Below, piece after piece: positions 12,265 through 22,525 of a stretch of DNA of 64,000 bases (position 1 is its first letter; every line of letters begins with the position of its first letter). Source of the DNA: Karstenula rhodostoma CBS 690.94 (taxonomy: Eukaryota > Ascomycota > Dothideomycetes > Pleosporales > Didymosphaeriaceae). The stretch is from NCBI GenBank assembly GCA_010093485.1, contig MU001508.1, positions 448,051-512,050 of the forward strand. The letters are read 5' to 3'. Under the pieces are notes generated by a model that saw only the letters and a list, made by a program, of their open reading frames with translations, made no database searches and was not told the DNA's origin. Made by a program: the position numbers and the translations under genes.

Positions 12265-14628
12265 ATGACTTTGTGGAAGGCTGCTCTGGGTGCTGCCCTG
12301 CTTTTGGAGCAGGCGCATGCTTTCAATGTCGAGTACGTGTTGTGCATGTCGCGTTGTGGACGAGGACTGATTTTGTAGGGGCATGCTTGCGGCGCCTCGC
12401 CGAAGCAACGCGATTGTCAACCCCAGCGGTGTAAGAACACAATCTCTTAGGCTACTCTGGGGAAAACTAACCGCCGTATAGGAACTGGCCCTCTTCTCCT
12501 CGACAAGCTACAATTGGACCGCCGGCAAGTCGAAGACTACCTGGCACTTCCTCGACGTAAAGAGCGGCAACGTTGCCAATGCCCCCATCGACTCTGCTGT
12601 CTCGGAGGTTGTCTGGGTTGGTGCTACGAACACCAGTGTTTTGTACATCAACGGGACAAACGATGAGGTTGCCGGTGGTGTGACACTCTACACGGCTGAT
12701 TTCGGAGAGGACGAGTTCGCACCGTAAGTGGAAATCAGAAAACCAACAAATCGCAAACTAATCATCCGTAGCAAACTGGTCGCATCCCTGGATGCGCCTT
12801 TCTCAGGCCTCAAGGCAGTCCAGACCAAGTCTGGTGCAATCAATTTTGCAGTCAACGCGCTTGCATACAAGAATGGCTCAGCGTACAACGAAGAGCTTGC
12901 TACCGCAGCGCAGAGCACTGGTCAAGTTTACTCTGCCAACTTCATCCGCCACTGGGACACCTACATCACTGCGGAGAGATATGCAGTTTTCTCCGGTGTG
13001 ATTGCACCCGGATATGGTGGACCCTCGCTTGAGGGCGATTTGAAGAACCTTCTCGTGGGGATCAACGCTTCCATCACGCGCCCAGAGACACCAGTACAAC
13101 CCTTCGGCGATGCTGGCGACTACGACATCTCCCCAGACGGCAGCACAGTTGCCTTCTTGACTAAAGCTCCCGAGCTCCCCAAGGCCAACTACACGGCAAG
13201 CTACATTTACATCGTTCCTCACGACGGATCCGAAGCCCCAGTCGCCGTCAATGGTCCCGGTAGCTCTGCGCCTGAGACTGCGCAAGGCGGATCCGCCTCG
13301 CCTCGCTGGTCTCCTGATAGCAAGAAGCTCGCATATACCCAGCAGGACGGCATCGCATACGAATCCGACCGCTTCAAGCTTTACGTCGCCAGCATCGATG
13401 GACTGAACTCGACAGTTTCAGCCGTGGCAGAGGACTGGGATTCCAGCCCTTCTAGTGTGTCATGGAGCCACGACGGCAAAGATCTCTGGGTGGTTTCCGA
13501 GCTCTACGCTGCAAACCGCTTGTACATTGTCCCTGCCGACGCGGATGCTTCCTTCACACCCAAGAACATCACCGGTGCCTCGCCTAACCTCGCTGACTTC
13601 GCGCTCCTCCCATCCGGCGAGGCGCTCATCTCCGCTTCCACAACCTGGTCCTCCAAGATCTTGTACACCCAAGGCCCAGACAGCGAACCAAACGTTCTCT
13701 TCAGCGCCAACACCGTAGACGCCGAGCTCGCGGGCCTGCTCCCCAACTCCACCACCAACTTCTGGTACACGGGCGGCGACGGCGCCCAAGTGCAGACCTT
13801 CGTGTACTATCCCAGCAACTTCACCGCCGACGCAAAGTGGCCTATGGTCTTCTTGATCCACGGCGGCCCCCAGTCCAGCCAGGGCGACGCGTGGTCCACG
13901 CGTTGGAACCTGCGTCTCTGGGCGGAACAAGGCTTCGTCGTCTTCGTCCCCCAATTCACCGGGACACCATCCTACGGCCAGAACTTCACCGACGCCATTA
14001 CCAACAACTGGGGCGGCACGCCCTACCGCGACTTCGAAGCTCTCTTCGCCCACATTGAAGACAACATCGACTACATCGACACGGACCGCGCCGTCGCCGC
14101 GGGCGCGAGCTTCGGCGCCTTCAGCATCAACTGGATCCAGGGCCACGCCTTGGGCCGCAAGTTCAAAGCGCTGGTGACGCACGACGGGAAGAGCAACCAG
14201 TTCGGCGCCTACGCCACCGACGAGCTGTGGTTCATCCAGCACGACCAGAACGGCACGCTGTGGGATGACCGCGAGAACTACGCTGTCTGGGATCCCATGA
14301 CGTATGCGACCAACTTTAGCACGCCCCAGTTTATCGTGCATAGTAAGCCTCCCCCTCCCCCCTATCTCTTTTCTTCGTTTTAGCTGGATATGTGCTAATT
14401 GTTGCAGACGACCTCGACTTCCGCGTCGTCCAATCCGATGGCGTTGCTCTGTTCAACGTACTCCAGTCTCGCGGCGTGCCGTCGCGCTTCCTGCATTTCC
14501 CTGATGAAGGCCATTGGGTTACAGGCAGAGATAACAGTCTGGTGTGGCATAATCACATCTTTAATTGGATTAGGTACTGGGTTGGTCTGGATGAGGAGTT
14601 GATTAGTGAGGGGGTGATTGATCAGTAG
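12265..14628 (+). CDS. Secreted dipeptidyl-peptidase V (S9C family)
   Basis: Five exons (12265-12332, 12379-12430, 12482-12723, 12772-14342, 14408-14628) join to 2154 nt, 717 aa, matching the ~720 aa of fungal DPP-V. The N-terminus (MTLWKAALGAALLLEQAHA) is a signal peptide. Residues ~25-420 form the beta-propeller, with repeats such as DYDISPDGSTVAFLT and SPRWSPDSKKLAYT. The C-terminal third is an alpha/beta hydrolase: the nucleophile elbow GASFGAF lies at 14101-14118 with Ser at about 14108, an Asp follows the last intron, and the catalytic His is in DEGHWV. Several NxT/S glycosylation sites are present. The enzyme releases X-Ala, His-Ser or Ser-Tyr dipeptides from extracellular protein digests; its products could feed the neighbouring OPT transporter (inference). 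Confidence 0.93.
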
Positions 14629-15737
14629 GATAAGGTAGATAGGTAGAAAGGTGGTTGAATGGATGTTGTTGGTGTGCTGCTGTAAAGGGATTTCCGTGAT
14701 TGTGATCGTAACTAGGTGGGTTGGGGAGGTTGTGTTGAGGTAGGGTGGATGTGGTAGGTTCGATGCGTGCCTTGATCTTTTGCATCCTCCTGCGTACCGC
14801 CGCCCGCATCTTTGTTATCGGCTTCTCTTTTTCCCCTCCCCATCTCCATCCACGACCCCCAACGATTTACACACAACAAACGACCACCAACTTCTTCTAG
14901 TTCCCTTCCTCGCGAGCGTTTCTCCTCACTCCAGTACTATAGTACCGGAACATATCATCACCCGACCCCGATCCAAGCTATGAGCGCGGTATGGAGTTGA
15001 GCATGTGTTCGGTGAAGCCTGATAGTCCTCAACTACTACAAGAGAAGCTTTTGGACGAGGTTATAGTTTGTCTGGACGGTATATGGTGTTGGTCTAGTAC
15101 CGCTCGTGACGGATGGGGACAGAGCTTGCACTGGGGATGTCTGGCCTGGATCGAGAATGTGCAAACGGCCTGGTCGTGGATCCTGACAATCCTTGAGCAC
15201 GCTTGTAGATGTTGGCGATGATGATGTATTCCAGTACTGCATGCGGGCGGTGGGTTTTTAATGACGGAGTCTGTCGGTGAGCTTGACAGTCCTGAAGTGA
15301 TGTTGTCGATGCTGTCTTGTCGATGCTGTCGATCTGGGACTCGGAATGTCGAGACGGGGTATGGCAAACGCGTAGCAATGCTTGTTGAGGTGATGCGGGT
15401 TGGTTGGCGGGCACCTTCGAAAGGTCGAGTCGTCTGTTCGTCTTCGCGTCAGCATTTAGTGTATCAATATCACAAATGCACAGATCATCAATAATTCTAC
15501 TATGTTCTCTCAAATCCAACTACATCAAACCAATATGTCACTCCGCGGTTTAGGTAGGAGCATTGGGCAAAGATGAAATTCTGGGAAGCTACCGTTGGTA
15601 TATAAATCAAGCTCCACATCGTCCCTGAGCCAACCCTAGCAGCAGCGCACCACACCACAGTATGGGTCAACCCAACTCTGTTCACGACTCTCGACTCTCG
15701 ACTCTCGGAAGATTGGCCTCGCGAGCCACAACACAAC
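14629..15737. other. Intergenic region, nothing recognised
   Basis: Contains the DPP-V 3' region, a CT-rich stretch around 14800-14960 and the promoter of the first RING gene. The short ORFs on both strands have no protein-like composition. Confidence 0.4.
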
Positions 15738-16676
15738 ATGGAATCGCCTCAAATGCCGCTGGTTCTCAAAACGACCGATGAGTTCTTGAAGGAGGTAGCA
15801 CATCGCTACCATCTTGCGCAAGCTGGAGACCAATGTTTGATCTGCCATGGGACCGAGGGCGACGACAAGACCGTCCGGGACAACGAAAAGAACCTCAACC
15901 ACCCTGAAATGGAACTACCCTGCTGTCGCCAGCTCGTTCACTATCGGTGTCTTGAAAAGCATATGAAGGGTATCTCCAAGATCCGCTCCAACTGCGTCCA
16001 CTGTAGGGCGAAACTTTGTGTTCCAGACCCTCTCACGCCCCGCCAGAAGTGGGAGGAAGCCGCTCAGGAGGATATGACGGACTACATTATGGAGCAACCG
16101 GAGGCAGACATCAACGGGGACTTGTGGATGTGGACTATGATGAAGGTTTACGACGTCGCAGAGAATATGTGCCACCCTGATGCTAATCCACGCGGCCAAG
16201 ACTGTTTCGAGGCAATTGACCGGATCACCGAGGGCGACGGTGGCTTTCACCATCAACACGGCCCCGATGCAGTGTTGTGCGTCATTCATGGGCAGCGAGG
16301 AAAGGATTGGCTCGAGAAGTTTGTATCCGTTCAAATGCGGAAGGTGCTATTTGAGAAGGCTGCTATCACGCAGAACATGGAAGACTTTCTGCAGTATGCC
16401 TGCGATAGTCACTATTTCATGCTCGACCCGGACCCCACGCCACCGGACAGCGACGACGGTAGCAACGACGGCAACAGCCGCATCGGTGACCAGCCGTTTA
16501 GCCCAGTACAACTGCCGAATGTGCCAAACCACGAGCCTATTCGTAACCCCCGAGACCTCCAACACAATCGCAACCGAACGTGGCCCGTTGTGAAGAGCCC
16601 GCCATCAATCGCCATGCCATTCATATTGACGGTACAGTTGTTGAAGACGAAGTGGGTGCCTCCATGGCTCTCATGA
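15738..16676 (+). CDS. RING-finger protein 1 (possibly truncated)
   Basis: A single open frame of 312 codons with an ATG at 15738. A RING-type zinc site is visible: CLIC at residues 33-36, CC at 62-63, His68, Cys71 and CVHC at 86-89. It is followed by a ~100-residue helical domain (about 125-215; LWMWTMMKVYDV to HGQRGKDWLEKFVSV) that is clearly shared with the gene at 18204-19403. RING proteins usually act as E3 ubiquitin ligases. Downstream of the stop, the same frame goes on to encode an Arg/Ser/Asp-rich stretch like the tail of the paralog, broken by TGA and TAG codons, so the gene may have lost its C-terminus. Expression status is unknown. Confidence 0.65.
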   Translation: MESPQMPLVLKTTDEFLKEVAHRYHLAQAGDQCLICHGTEGDDKTVRDNEKNLNHPEMELPCCRQLVHYRCLEKHMKGISKIRSNCVHCRAKLCVPDPLTPRQKWEEAAQEDMTDYIMEQPEADINGDLWMWTMMKVYDVAENMCHPDANPRGQDCFEAIDRITEGDGGFHHQHGPDAVLCVIHGQRGKDWLEKFVSVQMRKVLFEKAAITQNMEDFLQYACDSHYFMLDPDPTPPDSDDGSNDGNSRIGDQPFSPVQLPNVPNHEPIRNPRDLQHNRNRTWPVVKSPPSIAMPFILTVQLLKTKWVPPWLS

Positions 16677-18203
16677 GGACGGTTGTCGTAGTCGCGGGAG
16701 CGATCTGAGCGGCCGGTTTCGTTGCGCTGGGGTGACCGAGAGCGAGATTTCCGTGGGGGTAGGTCTGACTCTCGGGGTAGATCCCATCGAGACCAGCGTC
16801 ATCGTCCTTGATACCGCCACGGCGCTGAAGCAGCGCCTCCTCGCGTCCCGTCTCCATTCGATGTCTACGGCGATGACCTTCGGAATGGGAATCCGACCAA
16901 TGGGGGTAGCTAGGCGCGATCTACTTGGCCTTTGCAGATAACAAGGTCAGAAACTCTTTCTGGTGTCTACCGGCATTAGGAGGATGTATCATTGAGACAT
17001 GGATGTTTTCCAGGGATAGCGGTAGCGAACATGAGCACAGGGGGTCATTAAGCGCGATTCGTTGCATGGCTTTTGCAGGCAGTAGAGTTGGCACTTCTTC
17101 CCGTCAGGTACCAGCATCAGGAGTTTGAGCATGTGGGAGTAAGCCATGGAAATTTTCTAGGAGAATGACCGTGTTGATATGTAGCTATTACGGCAAATTC
17201 AAAAACTTATCGAAAGAAATGAAAAGTATCAGTGAGGATGAATATATTGAATTTGAGCAATAAAATAATATCTAGCGGTATAGAATGTCTTTAATAATGT
17301 AGTTTTGCTGATTTTAAAACTATTTTAGTAATCCAATTAACCTTACAGTGTTGTTCACTTACTGCGGCTTCCAGAAGCTTGCGAAGTATCATATTTAACT
17401 GTACTATTCACGCACAATGCTAGTGTAAAAACGCATCGTATTATTAAATTGTTAAACACGCTAGGGTCAAACTAACCTTATTATAGTTTGTTCTATGGTG
17501 CAATGGAGAGATAACCTTCATATACTACTAAAACTCTAGTATTGTTATTTATATATAAATTCCCCTTCTCTAAATTTCTTACCAAGTTTGTTTTGAGCTG
17601 TTGGCTAAGGGGGAACATATTTTGTGATGGTTTTTGCAGTTATCGCGCCCACTCTGAGTTTTCGGCACTGCTTCTAGATAGGCCCTCTGTGTATCGCTCT
17701 CGTGCACCGTTACAATGAGGTCTCACTTTCTTCTACAGTGGTAGTTATCGAATTTTCTCACTCTCGCTCTCTCCCTCCCGAATCGGTCGTGCCATTCTTC
17801 TCAAGCCACTGAAAATGCACCATGATGGGAGTCACCCGAACAGTACATGATGAAACAAATGTCGAATTAGACTGCAAAAGCCATCAAATATATAATTCAG
17901 CTATAAGAAAGGTATTAATCTAGAAGAAGATAGGAGTGAAGAGAGGCTGTGTGCCTCAGACAGCGTACAGTAAAATTCACTAAGCTTCAGCCATTAAGCG
18001 GCTAGCACATACCACTTAGTATTTTGACCAAACGACCCCAGGGTAAAACTAGACACAAGCAATATACCACTACCGTATAAAGTAGTGCTTATATCTTACC
18101 CTAGCCAGGAGCAACCACCCAAAACACAACCCTAACCAACTCAACCTTTACCTTCCGAAAATACTAGAACTAGTTCACACAACAAACCATCGCTCCAGCA
18201 AAG
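16677..18203. other. AT-rich gene-free island between the RING genes
   Basis: From about 17140 to 18180 the sequence becomes strongly AT-rich, unlike its surroundings, with no ORF of note. In 16920-17160 there is a degenerate direct repeat with an offset of about 141 bp (one copy starting near 16927 at GGCCTTTGCAGATAAC, the other near 17068 at GGCTTTTGCAGGCAG). The pattern fits a repeat-induced-point-mutation (RIP)-degraded repeat or transposon relic. No terminal repeats or transposase remnants were recognised. Confidence 0.5.
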
Positions 18204-19403
18204 ATGGTTTCCATGCAAGATCAATCCATGCTCTTGGCAGCCGACGATTACCTCGAAGAAACTAAGCGAAGCAGAATCATTCTCGAGGAAGACGATGTGT
18301 GCATGCTCTGCTTGCAAGATGCAATCTCAGGCCCCTTCGTTACCAACATGTCGATCGAAGAGATGACCTGTTGTAACGCGCATGTCCACTATGAATGCCT
18401 GGGCAAATGGGTGAAGGGCATCACCACCAACCGTAACCTATGCCCTTTTTGCCGCACCCCAATCTGTCAGCTACACCCCCTAACCTCGCGTCAGGAGTAC
18501 GAGAAACAGCAACAGGACGAACTGTCAAACTTTGAATTCGCACGTCCCGAGATCGACGCGGAATTGTGGATGTGGATTAAGATGAGGGCCTACGACGAGG
18601 TCCAGCAAATGACCTCTCCAACAGGCAACCATCCCCTTGGTCAGAGCTTCGTAGGCATCATCGATCGCATGATCACCAGCGAGAATGGCTACCATGGCCA
18701 TTTTGGCGAGGGTAAGTTCATCGATGATGGGCACCGTAGACACGGCGAAGCTTTCCTGAAGACGTTCGTTGCATTGTCCATCCGAGACTGCCTGACACAC
18801 CTGGGTCTCTACAGCCACGAGATCGCGAGTTTTGCAGTCGCCGTGGACGGATCTATCGGCGCTTTTCGTCAGTCCGTCGCCAATTATGATAACGCGCACG
18901 CCGCTACTGGTCGTGCCAACGTAATTCCCCCAGATCGGAACGTGCGCGAACCTTTTCAGCCTCAAACAGAACCAAGTGACAGCGAAGAAAATCTTCAGAG
19001 CGAGGCCATTCCCTCAGCAAGTAGGCAACGCTCTCAAGCTCCAACCCCTGAGAGTAGCTCCGTACGTGCTCGTCACCGTGCCCGCGAGGAGCAATATAGA
19101 CAACGCTCTCGATCTCCCGAAGGCAGTGAGGCCAGTCAGGCGATCTCGAACCGTGACCGTGACGACGACAGTGAGAGGCACCGTCGTCGCCGTCGGACAA
19201 TGAGCTTCAACAACTGCACGATCAACCTCAACGTCGACGTTCTCGCGGTGCAAAGCAGGTTTGAGGGCATGCGTTACAACCGGCACTCGTCCCAGCCTCG
19301 TGCTAGACGTCAGGACACTCCATCGCGCCGTCGTAGAGGCACTAGACCTGCCGAAGAGGCGCTTTCCCGCGATAGCGAGGATTTCAGCGATGAGGATGAG
19401 TAA
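18204..19403 (+). CDS. RING-finger protein 2
   Basis: One exon of 399 codons. The RING site has CMLC at residues 33-36, CC at 56-57, His60/His62, Cys65 and CPFC at 80-83. A helical domain follows (about 118-215; LWMWIKMRAYDEV to GHRRHGEAFLKTFVA), the same as in RING protein 1 at nearly the same distance from the RING. From ~250 onward the protein is disordered and highly charged, with Arg/Ser-rich runs and an acidic end (DSEDFSDEDE). It is probably an E3 ubiquitin ligase of a family confined to this group of fungi; substrate and localisation are unknown, although the basic RS-rich tail could serve as a nuclear signal. Confidence 0.8.
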   Translation: MVSMQDQSMLLAADDYLEETKRSRIILEEDDVCMLCLQDAISGPFVTNMSIEEMTCCNAHVHYECLGKWVKGITTNRNLCPFCRTPICQLHPLTSRQEYEKQQQDELSNFEFARPEIDAELWMWIKMRAYDEVQQMTSPTGNHPLGQSFVGIIDRMITSENGYHGHFGEGKFIDDGHRRHGEAFLKTFVALSIRDCLTHLGLYSHEIASFAVAVDGSIGAFRQSVANYDNAHAATGRANVIPPDRNVREPFQPQTEPSDSEENLQSEAIPSASRQRSQAPTPESSSVRARHRAREEQYRQRSRSPEGSEASQAISNRDRDDDSERHRRRRRTMSFNNCTINLNVDVLAVQSRFEGMRYNRHSSQPRARRQDTPSRRRRGTRPAEEALSRDSEDFSDEDE

Positions 19404-20414
19404 AAAGAGTAATCCCGGTAGCGATGAGATTGCGGTATACGGTAAATATATGCGGAGCGAGAATTTCAGGATATGAATAGTAAGACTAGCATTGTTTTCT
19501 GTAATTCTTGTAGGCCTCACAGCGTCTATGAGCTCAGCCTTGTTGATAGGACGGGTTGATTAGATTCTTCAATGCAACAAAAATAAAGCAGAGCTGAATC
19601 GTGGATACTTGGAGAATCTCATGTGAGGAACGCTTACCGAGGTGGTCAGTATGAGCGAACTGGCTACTCATAGTCATTTGTGATGCCTCGCGTACTTGCA
19701 CGAACCGCAGTACAGGAAGTGTCAAAACGCAAATGTTCCAAAACGCCAAATATAATCAGTTTCCTCTATTCCAACTGGCCATTTTCCGCGCAAAGGCTGA
19801 AATAATGACTTAGTGAGCTCTTGGATAATGCTTTGTACGTCATGAATCAACCAATTTGTCTCATACGTTCGGCGTGATTGTTACTGCCTATGATTCCCAC
19901 GTCTCAGTACACTCGTACATTGCAAGGGTTGCTTTAACTGTTTGACAGACTGTGTGCATGTTATAAAAACCTGACGTACGTGCAACCTGAATACACTGGA
20001 GAAAAAAAAAAAAAAAAAAAAGAAACCTACCTGGCACGAGCGACCCGTTCCGCTGAAAACAGCATATTAGCGTTCCCATATGAGTGTTGAGCAGATGAGA
20101 ATGTTTGCTCTGATACAGCATCGCTTCTCCCAGCTGCTGGGGGTTCAGTTGATCATGGTTAGAAAGCGCGAAAAGAACGCTTATGGAAGGTGAAAGGGCA
20201 TGAACCCCGAGAATGGACACGCTGAACGTGTTATCACGTGTAAGAACGGGGCTCTCATCTCATCAAAAACCACAGCACCTGGCACGTAGGGCTACCATGA
20301 AGGATCGCTCACACTTTGGCACATCAGTCAACTCTGCGCTTCCAACACGTCATAACAAAAGCACCATCAGCACAGTAACACGACCAGATCGAACCGGAAC
20401 CGCAATTACCAAAG
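19404..20414. other. Intergenic region with a 20-nt poly(A) run
   Basis: No convincing gene is present. A homopolymer of 20 A lies at 20002-20021. The last few hundred bases should hold the promoter of the gene at 20415. Confidence 0.4.
20002..20021 (+). repeat. Poly(A) homopolymer, 20 nt
   Basis: Twenty consecutive A residues in an otherwise mixed sequence. It could be a slippage tract or the 3' end of a retroposed sequence; no target-site duplication was identified. Confidence 0.9.
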
Positions 20415-21266
20415 ATGTCCAACCAGTCCAACCATTCTCCTGAACACAACGCGCAGGACAACCACGCGATCTCACCAGAGCGTGCTCGCACCAGCTCTCC
20501 CCTAACTCCATCCCCGACCGATATCGCCAGTTCGGATATACAGCCATCCAACACTCCCGAGCATGCTTTCCGTGTCCCCGCCCAGAAGAGCTCGGGACTA
20601 CCTTCGCATCTTCTCGGCACTCCGCCCCCAAGCGACCCCGTCGTTCTAGCGGACAAGTACTCAGCCAGCAGCCTCGGAAATGCTTCCTACGAGGATACTG
20701 TACAGAGCCTGTCACTCCCGGTCTACCATTCCGGCACCACTGTGCAAGACACCCCGACCCCGACCAACAACGGCAAGGGCATCATCCTCGATTGGGAGTA
20801 TCTGTACGGCCTTCTCCAGGATGTGAACACCCGTTTCGAGCAGCACCAAGCTGACCCCGAAAGCACCTTGTTCCTCCTGATCATCACTGAGATCATCGAG
20901 GACTATCTCCGCACCTGGGGCAGAAACACATTCCTCTCATATGGTCACCGAGATCACGGCAACGACTGGTTGCTTTGGAAGATCTCGTCGACCTTGTTGC
21001 AGTCGTCGTTCGAATACCACTTCATGATGAAGTGGGAAGTGACTGATATGAAGCTCTGGGGGGCGGACCACACGGAACTGAACGGGTATCGGCTTCCGTT
21101 GGAGGAGAAGTTAGTCTGGTCGGAGCGCGGTGTGAAATCTGATCGCGAGGAATTTGAGGATGCTGTGGAGGAGGACGCTGTGGAGGAGGACGCTGTGGAG
21201 GAGGACGCTGTGGAGGAGGACGCTGTGGAGGACGCTGTTGGGGTGCCGGATCCGGACTTCTTCTAG
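20415..21266 (+). CDS. RING-less relative of the RING cluster with AVEED repeats
   Basis: One exon, 283 codons, ATG at 20415. The first ~125 residues are Ser/Pro/Thr-rich and disordered. Residues ~126-220 resemble the post-RING domain of the two genes upstream: the core GHRDHGNDWLLWKISST (177-193) aligns with GHRRHGEAFLKTFVA in RING protein 2, which starts at residue 176, and with HGQRGKDWLEKF in RING protein 1. No zinc-binding cysteines are present. The C-terminus carries four perfect Ala-Val-Glu-Glu-Asp units and a partial one, encoded by a 15-bp tandem repeat. Possibly a regulator or decoy partner of the RING proteins (speculation). Confidence 0.65.
   Translation: MSNQSNHSPEHNAQDNHAISPERARTSSPLTPSPTDIASSDIQPSNTPEHAFRVPAQKSSGLPSHLLGTPPPSDPVVLADKYSASSLGNASYEDTVQSLSLPVYHSGTTVQDTPTPTNNGKGIILDWEYLYGLLQDVNTRFEQHQADPESTLFLLIITEIIEDYLRTWGRNTFLSYGHRDHGNDWLLWKISSTLLQSSFEYHFMMKWEVTDMKLWGADHTELNGYRLPLEEKLVWSERGVKSDREEFEDAVEEDAVEEDAVEEDAVEEDAVEDAVGVPDPDFF
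21162..21239 (+). repeat. 15-bp coding minisatellite (AVEED repeat)
   Basis: Four near-identical copies of GCTGTGGAGGAGGAC followed by shortened copies. The unit length is a multiple of three, so copy-number change keeps the frame and only lengthens or shortens an acidic tail. Confidence 0.9.
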
Positions 21267-22086
21267 GCTACGTGGCCTGCATACGGTGAACTGAGGGACG
21301 AGGCGGCATGACTTGGAAGATACGTGGAATGGCTTGATGTTGTGCGATTTAGTCGAGCTGTGGACCCAGCGGATTTTGATGCTCACCCGTTGCGGATCTT
21401 AGGAAATACCAAGGCGAATTTGAACCATTGGTATATCCCGCAGATTGGCATGAATGTATTAGCAAAGAACAGAGGAGTTTTTTGATACGGTTGTTAGCGG
21501 GGAAGCAGTGACCGTTGAGAAAAGTGTGATCAAACCTGGGACCCCAAGACGCAAAACAGAGCATCCCAATCCCACCTGACCAAGCTCCGTTCGCCACTCT
21601 TCAATGGCCTACATGCGTACATAACGCATCCTACAAAAAAGAAACCCAAAAACAGGCTGCGATTACAAGTGTCAATACAAGTATCAAGCCCTTTTGCGCT
21701 TCGCGCGGCTCGTTCCTCGGCTCAAGCCAATCACAACACCCGGGGCTCCGCGTAGGGATCTGCAGGGTCCCGCGCCGCGTTGCCGCAGTCGACCGCCGAC
21801 GTCATCTTCGTTCTCTCAACCAAAATCAACGCTTCTTTCTTCTTTTCAACACACAAGCGCCGGAGGTACGGATTCACACGACCTAGAGCTACACAGCTGT
21901 CACTCAAGATACACGCAACCTCTACACTTCCACAGCTATCCCTCAGAAACTCTATCGTAAGCTCCCCTGCCCTGTTTGCGTGCACGCGGTATCTGTACGC
22001 CCTACTAATCAACCACCTAGTTCTCATCAACCACTCCATCTACCACTCCCTACCTTCCCGCATCCGACCTTCCCCACACATACACC
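21267..22086. other. Intergenic region / promoter of the small gene at 22087
   Basis: No convincing gene. The last ~300 bases are rich in C and T with many CTCC/CAAC motifs, typical of a fungal promoter and 5' leader just before the ATG at 22087. Confidence 0.4.
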
Positions 22087-22311
22087 ATGGGCTCCAAAGC
22101 CAGCAAGCTCGACCCCCGCTCCAACTCCGGCTACTCCAACAAGCTGCAGCCCACGGTCTCGCAGCAAGACAAAGCGCAGATGAAGGAGCCCGACAACTAC
22201 TACACGCACCGGTCGAAGAGCATGCGCCGGAAGGCTGGGAAGACGCCGGGTGGAAGCGGGGCTGCGGGCGAACCGGGGCAGAGTGGGGTTACTGGGGGTG
22301 GGCTGGCGTAG
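22087..22311 (+). CDS. Small protein with N-myristoylation-type start
   Basis: A 74-codon ORF with a favourable start context (CACACCATGG) after a pyrimidine-rich leader. It begins MGSKASK, which fits the consensus for N-terminal glycine myristoylation (Gly2, Ser at position 6), followed by basic residues that would help membrane binding. The rest is polar: residues 35-53 (DNYYTHRSKSMRRKAGKTP) are basic and the C-terminus is Gly-rich. No domain is recognised. Likely a membrane-associated small protein; the function is unknown. Confidence 0.55.
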   Translation: MGSKASKLDPRSNSGYSNKLQPTVSQQDKAQMKEPDNYYTHRSKSMRRKAGKTPGGSGAAGEPGQSGVTGGGLA

Positions 22312-22525
22312 AGAGACAGGCTAGAGATAGTGGCCGCTGGAGGATGAGGATAATACTGGGGTGGAGATTGGATGTGTCGTAGATTGAGTTGGCATAGACT
22401 TTTGGCATAGCGTGGGTATGGCGTTTGGCATGTTTGATTCTTGCAACAGCTGCATCGGTACCATGGTTGCGATATCGAACGCGTGGAATCTGCTGGATAG
22501 AATACACACAACATCCCCTGGCTCT

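Noticed and set aside
13460..14341. 293-codon minus-strand ORF opposite the DPP-V gene
   Set aside because: It is a shadow of the GC-rich DPP-V coding sequence, which has a complete catalytic triad and clean introns.
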